Positions 6,280 through 10,228 of a stretch of DNA of 10,228 nt are shown in pieces. Every line of letters starts with the position of its first letter. Within the stretch, counting starts at the first letter, position 1. The notes under the pieces were generated by a model, which was not told the DNA's origin, made no database searches, and saw only the letters and a program-made list of their open reading frames with translations. Both the position numbers and the translations under genes were made by a program. This stretch comes from an uncultured Alistipes sp. (GTDB lineage Bacteria; Bacteroidota; Bacteroidia; Bacteroidales; Rikenellaceae), in NCBI GenBank assembly GCA_904502285.1, contig CAJGEC010000037.1, positions 1 through 10,228 on the forward strand, given 5' to 3'.

Positions 6280-6290
6280 TGAAGAGTGAC

Positions 6291-6298
6291 TAATTTTG
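6291..6298 (+). promoter_or_regulatory. Candidate -7 box TAATTTTG for the envelope gene set
   Basis: TAATTTTG fits TAnnTTTG and lies 98 bases before the protease ATG, just after the GC-rich scar. No matching -33 TTTG is present, and chance matches are frequent, so this is only the best visible candidate for the three genes downstream. Confidence 0.2.
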
Positions 6299-6396
6299 GA
6301 CCGTAAAAATTTGACTTCGCGATAAAATAAATGGTCTCACTATGCAACATTTCAAGATAGTAAATCGTTTGTATAAATAAATAGACTTAAGTAGAT

Positions 6397-7674
6397 ATGA
6401 AACGCCTCTATGCCACGTTCCTCGCACTAACCTTTACACTCTCTTCTGCATTAGCCCAACAGGCAGATATGTTGGTGGGAAGGCTCATAAATAGTGGTGA
6501 CTGGTTTGAACTTGAGAGGGTTTATCCGAATGTTAAAGATGATGTGCAGACGCCGATGTTGAAACAGATGGCCGAGGTACTCCTTGCATACAACTTCAAC
6601 CGTTGGGATGAGCTAAACAACAAGCTACCACAGCTCATTGCCGAGCATCAGGATAGGTTGGGCTATGAGAGCGTTTGCAACTTAATAAATCTCGGAGCTG
6701 CCGCAGAATACTTTAACGGCAACTACGGAGTTGCCGCCGACATGGTAAAGAGTATGGCAGATATTATCATGGCTGCCACTGGCTCCTTGGAGGAGACGGG
6801 TGTTGAGGAGCTGTTGGTGTGCTACGACTCTGTGCGCGAGCTACCCGCACCTACGATTGACATGCCCGACACAGATGTTACGATAGCCTTCTCAGATAGT
6901 TCGGGCCTGCACATCAAGCTCCCCGTGAGCATAAATGGCAAGATATACGACTTTATCTTCGACACTGGAGCATCATCATCGCTGATAGCCTCGGAGATAG
7001 CGTCTGAGATAGGGGCACAAAGCGTTGGCGAGCCCATATTTGTTGGAGGTGCGACGGGTGGTGGTTATCTTGAACGAGCACTCATAGAGAGGATGGATAT
7101 AGGCCCAATTACATTGAGGAATGTCTTAGTCTTTGTAAATGAGAACTCCGCAGAGGATGATCCGCTCAAGGTAGATGCTGTGCTCGGCATGGACTTTATC
7201 AAGCGACTTGGCGAGGTTCAGATTGATATGGTAAATCACACATTGCGAATTCCCGCAGAGAAGAGCACTACACCCGAATATGGTAAAAACACTCTCCTTG
7301 AGCAGAATATTCCTATTATAGAGGTTATTGACGAAGGGGGCGATAGGATGACATTTATCCTCGATACGGGCAATAGCGGCGCAGATTTTTTCGACCTGTT
7401 GTTTGCTAAGAATAGAGAATTACTAAGCACTCTCCCCACTGAGACACAAAACACATGGGGACATGGTGGCATCGTAGAGCAACAGATAGCGAGAGTACCC
7501 GAATACACAATGAGAATTGGGGATAGAGCAGTTACGCTGCATGCCACTCCAGCAACCATCCCCAGTGGCGACATCGTAACTTCACCCCATCATGGCAGCC
7601 TCGGAATGGGATTATTAAAGAGCATAGAGAAGGTAACGCTCAATTTTGATGACATGTTCGTAAAGATAGAATAG
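6397..7674 (+). CDS. Secreted retropepsin-like aspartyl protease, two catalytic lobes
   Basis: A 425-residue exported protein. MKRLYATFLALTFTLSSALA is a clear signal peptide with cleavage likely after residue 20, and there is no lipobox, so the product is periplasmic or secreted. Residues 21-150 are mainly helical and could be a helical-repeat binding part. Two retropepsin-like halves follow. The first has FDTGASSS with DTG at 189-191, paired with AVLGMDF (261-267). The second has LDTGNSG with DTG at 323-325, paired with SLGMGL (401-406). Both catalytic Asp residues (D189 and D323) and both hydrophobic-Gly motifs are present, so a pepsin-like active site within one chain is plausible. Related aspartyl protease-like proteins are frequent in Bacteroidales but poorly characterised. 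The substrate is unknown. It is followed after 16 bases by a TlpA-like lipoprotein gene, likely in one operon. Confidence 0.85.
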   Translation: MKRLYATFLALTFTLSSALAQQADMLVGRLINSGDWFELERVYPNVKDDVQTPMLKQMAEVLLAYNFNRWDELNNKLPQLIAEHQDRLGYESVCNLINLGAAAEYFNGNYGVAADMVKSMADIIMAATGSLEETGVEELLVCYDSVRELPAPTIDMPDTDVTIAFSDSSGLHIKLPVSINGKIYDFIFDTGASSSLIASEIASEIGAQSVGEPIFVGGATGGGYLERALIERMDIGPITLRNVLVFVNENSAEDDPLKVDAVLGMDFIKRLGEVQIDMVNHTLRIPAEKSTTPEYGKNTLLEQNIPIIEVIDEGGDRMTFILDTGNSGADFFDLLFAKNRELLSTLPTETQNTWGHGGIVEQQIARVPEYTMRIGDRAVTLHATPATIPSGDIVTSPHHGSLGMGLLKSIEKVTLNFDDMFVKIE

Positions 7675-7690
7675 ATATTACATTTTACTT

Positions 7691-8761
7691 ATGAAGAGGT
7701 TATTTATACTTTTATGTTGCGCGACAATGCTTGCAGCATGCGCCAACGGAGGAAAGAGAGGCGCTGAGAATGAGACAGTGCAAGAGGCTGGGGCGACCAT
7801 GATATCAAACAAGATTAGTGGTGACCTGTCGGCTCTCGCTGAAATCCCCTCATCCATAACCATCGAGTGGCAGGAGGGCAGCGCCGAAGTTAGCATTGAC
7901 GAGAACGGCAAGTTTCACACAATAGTCTACACTTATGAGGGAGATGGCATCCATGTCGTTGTCAACGATGATGTTCACTCATGGTGCCTTGCTGATGGCA
8001 GTGATGTGAACTTTGTATATAAGGATGAGTCGCTTATGCCTATTGGCTCGGCATTGGATGATAAGTGGGGCGCATACTGCAACGAGACTGCCACTATGAT
8101 TGCAAATATCTATAATTCGGCAACCCAGGAGGAGGCCGAGGCTAAGTATCAGGCTGTTCTACAACACATGGTAGACTTCATGTATGCCAACATGGATAGC
8201 GTACTATCTCTCAACGCACTCACTTCTTACATCAACCTTGGTGGCGATGATGCTGTGGCTTCCAAGATCTTCAACAAGATTGACAGACGCTTTGCTGCAC
8301 TTGAGTCTTATAAGAGCCTAAAGACAACAATTTTGGGTGCGGAGCTTATCGACCTTGCGCTACCCAATGCCGAGGGCGAGATAATCCGCGTGTCGGACCT
8401 ATGCAAGAGTGGTAAGTGGGTACTCATCGACTTTTGGGCTACATGGTGCGGCCCATGTCGTGGCGAGATACCCTACCTCGTGGAGGCATACGCCAAGTAT
8501 GCACCTCAGGGATTGGAGATTTATGGCGTGTCGTTCGACTACCCAGGGACAGAGGCTCGCTGGAGAGAGTTTATAGCGGAGAATAATATGACATGGATAA
8601 ATGTCTGGGGTACGGATGAGGATGGCTCGTGGAGGGCTGGCGAGGAGTTTAATGTCGATGGTATTCCAGCTAACTTCCTATACTCGCCAGAGGGCAACCT
8701 CGTAGCGAGAAACCTACGCGGTGACAACATAGAGAGAGTCCTCGCAGAACACATAAAGTAA
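7691..8761 (+). CDS. TlpA-like thioredoxin-fold lipoprotein
   Basis: A 356-residue lipoprotein. MKRLFILLCCATMLAAC ends in a lipobox (LAAC) with the lipidated Cys at 17. Residues about 40-205 form an N-terminal region of the kind seen in DUF4369-type Bacteroidales thioredoxins: a beta-rich start, then helices. The thioredoxin domain begins near 215 with GAELIDLALPNAEG. It carries WCGPC (252-256) in FWATWCGPCRGEIP and the cis-Pro in GIPANF (P326). The protein would act on thiols in the periplasm or at the outer membrane, reducing or oxidising partner proteins. Unusually, C9, C10, C99 and C130 are extra cysteines, the last two in the exported part. Spacings of 16 bases upstream and 22 downstream indicate an operon with the protease and the small lipoprotein. 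The family is confident; the partner is not known. Confidence 0.9.
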   Translation: MKRLFILLCCATMLAACANGGKRGAENETVQEAGATMISNKISGDLSALAEIPSSITIEWQEGSAEVSIDENGKFHTIVYTYEGDGIHVVVNDDVHSWCLADGSDVNFVYKDESLMPIGSALDDKWGAYCNETATMIANIYNSATQEEAEAKYQAVLQHMVDFMYANMDSVLSLNALTSYINLGGDDAVASKIFNKIDRRFAALESYKSLKTTILGAELIDLALPNAEGEIIRVSDLCKSGKWVLIDFWATWCGPCRGEIPYLVEAYAKYAPQGLEIYGVSFDYPGTEARWREFIAENNMTWINVWGTDEDGSWRAGEEFNVDGIPANFLYSPEGNLVARNLRGDNIERVLAEHIK

Positions 8762-8783
8762 TCATATACAACTTAAAAAAACT

Positions 8784-9179
8784 ATGAAAAAACTTATCTA
8801 CTCTCTTATGGCAATTGTTGTAGCGAGCATAATGATCTCGTGCGATAAGGAGGAGACCTTTAATGTTACACCACAAACTCTTGCTCAAACTGTATGGAAT
8901 GCAGAGATTGAATATTTTGATGAAAACGGCAACGCAACAAGTAACAATAGTTGTATTGTGGAATTTCTATCCGAGACAGAGGGTAAATACAGCGAGCCTG
9001 ATATGAATACCGTTCGCCGATTCACCTATGAGGTAGATAGAGCAATTATTGTTATCGATAGCGGTAGCTACACTCTTTTGAATGGCACCTGGCATATTGT
9101 TGAGAAGTCGGGACAGCAAATCCTCCTGCAAGGCTATTACCCAAACAAGGTGTTGATAACATTGGATAGAGTGCTATAA
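8784..9179 (+). CDS. Small lipoprotein, unknown function
   Basis: A 131-residue lipoprotein. MKKLIYSLMAIVVASIMISC is a signal ending in MISC, with the lipidated Cys at 20. The mature part starts DKEETFNVTPQTLAQTVWNA, then alternates strands and turns (EIEYFDENGNATS, TYEVDRAIIVIDSGSYTLL, NGTWHIVEKSGQQILL). This suggests a small beta-barrel or lipocalin-like fold of the type common in Bacteroidales outer-membrane lipoproteins. I do not recognise a named family. It is the last gene of the three-gene set, 22 bases after the TlpA-like gene and 31 bases before the terminator hairpin. A role in binding a ligand or assisting the protease and redox partners is possible but not shown by the sequence. 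Confidence 0.8.
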   Translation: MKKLIYSLMAIVVASIMISCDKEETFNVTPQTLAQTVWNAEIEYFDENGNATSNNSCIVEFLSETEGKYSEPDMNTVRRFTYEVDRAIIVIDSGSYTLLNGTWHIVEKSGQQILLQGYYPNKVLITLDRVL

Positions 9180-9210
9180 TTATAGGAGAATAAACGATAG
9201 CAATAGAAAA

Positions 9211-9247
9211 TGGCGACTGCTCAAATGAGCAGTCGCCACTATTTTTT
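9211..9247. terminator. Strong bidirectional intrinsic terminator
   Basis: The arms TGGCGACTGCTC (9211-9222) and GAGCAGTCGCCA (9227-9238) form a perfect 12-base stem with an AAAT loop. On the plus strand CTATTTTTT follows; on the minus strand TTTTCTATT follows. It therefore ends both the envelope gene set and the convergent nadA transcript. Confidence 0.93.
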
Positions 9248-9285
9248 ACATATTATCAAAAAAATCTCAATATATTTAGATACAG

Positions 9286-10218
9286 TTACTTAATCGACAC
9301 CATATTGAGTATCGACTGTTCAGCAGCCTTGCGCGTGGGCTCGTCGATAGTCACTTCAGGGCTCTCGTTCTCCAGCGTACTGAGGATATTTTCGAGCGTT
9401 ACCATCTTCATATAGTGGCACTCGTTGCAACCTCCCTCAGAGCCAATAGTAGGTGCAGGAATAAATCGCTTAGCAGGGAGGCGTTTCTCCATCTCTACAA
9501 GGATACCCGACTCCGTTACCACGATAAACTCCTCGGCATCAGACTCTTTGCAGTAGTCCAATATACCCGCTGTAGAGCCTACATAGTCGGCCACATCCAC
9601 AAGCTCTGCCTTACACTCTGGATGTACAACAACCTTCGCCTCAGGGTGCTCGGCCTTAAGGCGTAGGATGCCCTCTAATGAGAACTCCTCATGAACTAAG
9701 CATGCACCATCCCAGATTACCATATTGTCCCTACCTGTAATTTTTTGGATATATGAGCCGAGGTTGCGATCGGGAGCAAAGATGATAGGCTGTTCGCGAG
9801 GTATGCTCTCCACAACCTTTAGGGCGTTGGTAGAGGTGCAACACACATCTGTCAGAGCCTTTACGCCCACAGAGGTATTAACATACGATACAACCTTATG
9901 GTCGGGGTACTGCGCCTTGAGGCGTGCCAAAGCCTCGGCCTCACACGACTCTGCAAGCGAACAACCAGCCTCAGGAACAGGGATTAGCACCCTCTTATTG
10001 GGTGATAACACCTTTGCCGTCTCGGCCATAAAGTTTACACCTGCAAACAGGATGATGGGAGCATCTATATCGCGAGCCTTGACCGACAGTGCAAGCGAGT
10101 CACCCAAGAAGTCAGCAATCTCCTGCACCTCCTTTGTTGTGTAGTAGTGTGCCAGGATAACGGCGTTCTTCTGCTTTTTGAGTTGCTCTATGCGCTCTTT
10201 TATCTCCACCTTTGTCAT
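9286..10218 (-). CDS. nadA: Quinolinate synthase NadA
   Basis: A 310-residue cytoplasmic iron-sulfur enzyme. With NadB supplying iminoaspartate, it condenses this with dihydroxyacetone phosphate to make quinolinate for NAD biosynthesis. The length is typical of the family. Visible landmarks are AHYYT (23-27) near the start, PEAGCSLAESC (82-92), SYVNTSVGVKALTDVCCTS (111-129), WDGACLVHE (169-177), VHPECKAEL (198-206) with the substrate-binding His199 and Glu201, and GSEGGCNECHYMK (259-271). Cluster cysteines are most likely C86 or C92, C173, and C264 or C267. The ATG at 10218-10216 fits the usual N-terminus. nadB and nadC are not in the window. The gene converges on the shared terminator at 9211-9247, and no promoter can be seen because the window ends 10 bases upstream. 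Confidence 0.97.
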   Translation of the reverse strand: MTKVEIKERIEQLKKQKNAVILAHYYTTKEVQEIADFLGDSLALSVKARDIDAPIILFAGVNFMAETAKVLSPNKRVLIPVPEAGCSLAESCEAEALARLKAQYPDHKVVSYVNTSVGVKALTDVCCTSTNALKVVESIPREQPIIFAPDRNLGSYIQKITGRDNMVIWDGACLVHEEFSLEGILRLKAEHPEAKVVVHPECKAELVDVADYVGSTAGILDYCKESDAEEFIVVTESGILVEMEKRLPAKRFIPAPTIGSEGGCNECHYMKMVTLENILSTLENESPEVTIDEPTRKAAEQSILNMVSIK

Positions 10219-10228
10219 AGGATATGTA

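Noticed and set aside
9725..10144. 139-codon plus-strand open frame opposite nadA
   Set aside because: nadA is unmistakable on the other strand; the plus-strand translation is typical shadow sequence.
1..10228. CRISPR array, rRNA or tRNA gene, complete insertion sequence
   Set aside because: I saw no repeat-spacer pattern, tRNA-like cloverleaf, rRNA stretch or transposase. The 21-base repeats have no spacers and are degenerate, so they are not CRISPR.

Overview
The window looks like chromosomal DNA of a gut-type Bacteroidota, order Bacteroidales. The pointers are lipoprotein signal peptides of the Bacteroidales style, a TlpA-like thioredoxin lipoprotein, a PGN_0703-type nuclease, TAnnTTTG-like -7 boxes in place of sigma70 boxes, and little sign of Shine-Dalgarno sequences. 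I cannot name the genus from the sequence alone.

Layout. (1) Positions 1-764, minus strand: a candidate promoter near 760, a roughly 400-base leader of doubtful coding value, a 41-residue acidic small protein, and the first part of a fimbrillin-like lipoprotein. The lipoprotein's signal-peptide reading frame is broken at a run of seven T. (2) Positions 765-1308: a gene-poor, AT-rich stretch with a 21-base degenerate tandem repeat, a 12-base inverted repeat enclosing a promoter-like box, and a 14-base palindrome on that box. It reads like a mobile-element border or a regulatory switch region. (3) Positions 1309-5290: an AT-rich two-gene block. It holds a 957-residue TIR-NACHT/STAND-TPR protein with the putative NADase glutamate and Walker motifs, then a PD-(D/E)XK nuclease-like protein of the PGN_0703 type. 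This is the best candidate for an anti-phage system in the window. (4) Positions 5294-6016: a short-chain dehydrogenase with more ordinary base composition, three bases after the nuclease gene. (5) Positions 6017-6396: a non-genic stretch with a GC-rich scar that may be a decayed gene. (6) Positions 6397-9179: three co-directional envelope genes, namely a secreted two-domain aspartyl protease, a TlpA-like lipoprotein and a small lipoprotein. A strong bidirectional hairpin terminator at 9211-9247 closes the set. (7) Positions 9286-10218, minus strand: nadA, quinolinate synthase, converging on the same terminator.

Working model. The defence pair probably arrived by horizontal transfer, inserted between a surface-lipoprotein locus and the dehydrogenase. 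In TIR-STAND proteins the C-terminal repeats sense an invader, the NTPase oligomerises, and the TIR domain destroys NAD+. The nuclease next door could be a second effector or an independent restriction enzyme. The inverted repeat around the upstream promoter-like box raises the possibility that the system is switched on and off, but nothing in one static sequence proves this. The 6397-9179 genes look like an envelope set for proteolysis and thiol redox. nadA is ordinary housekeeping NAD biosynthesis.
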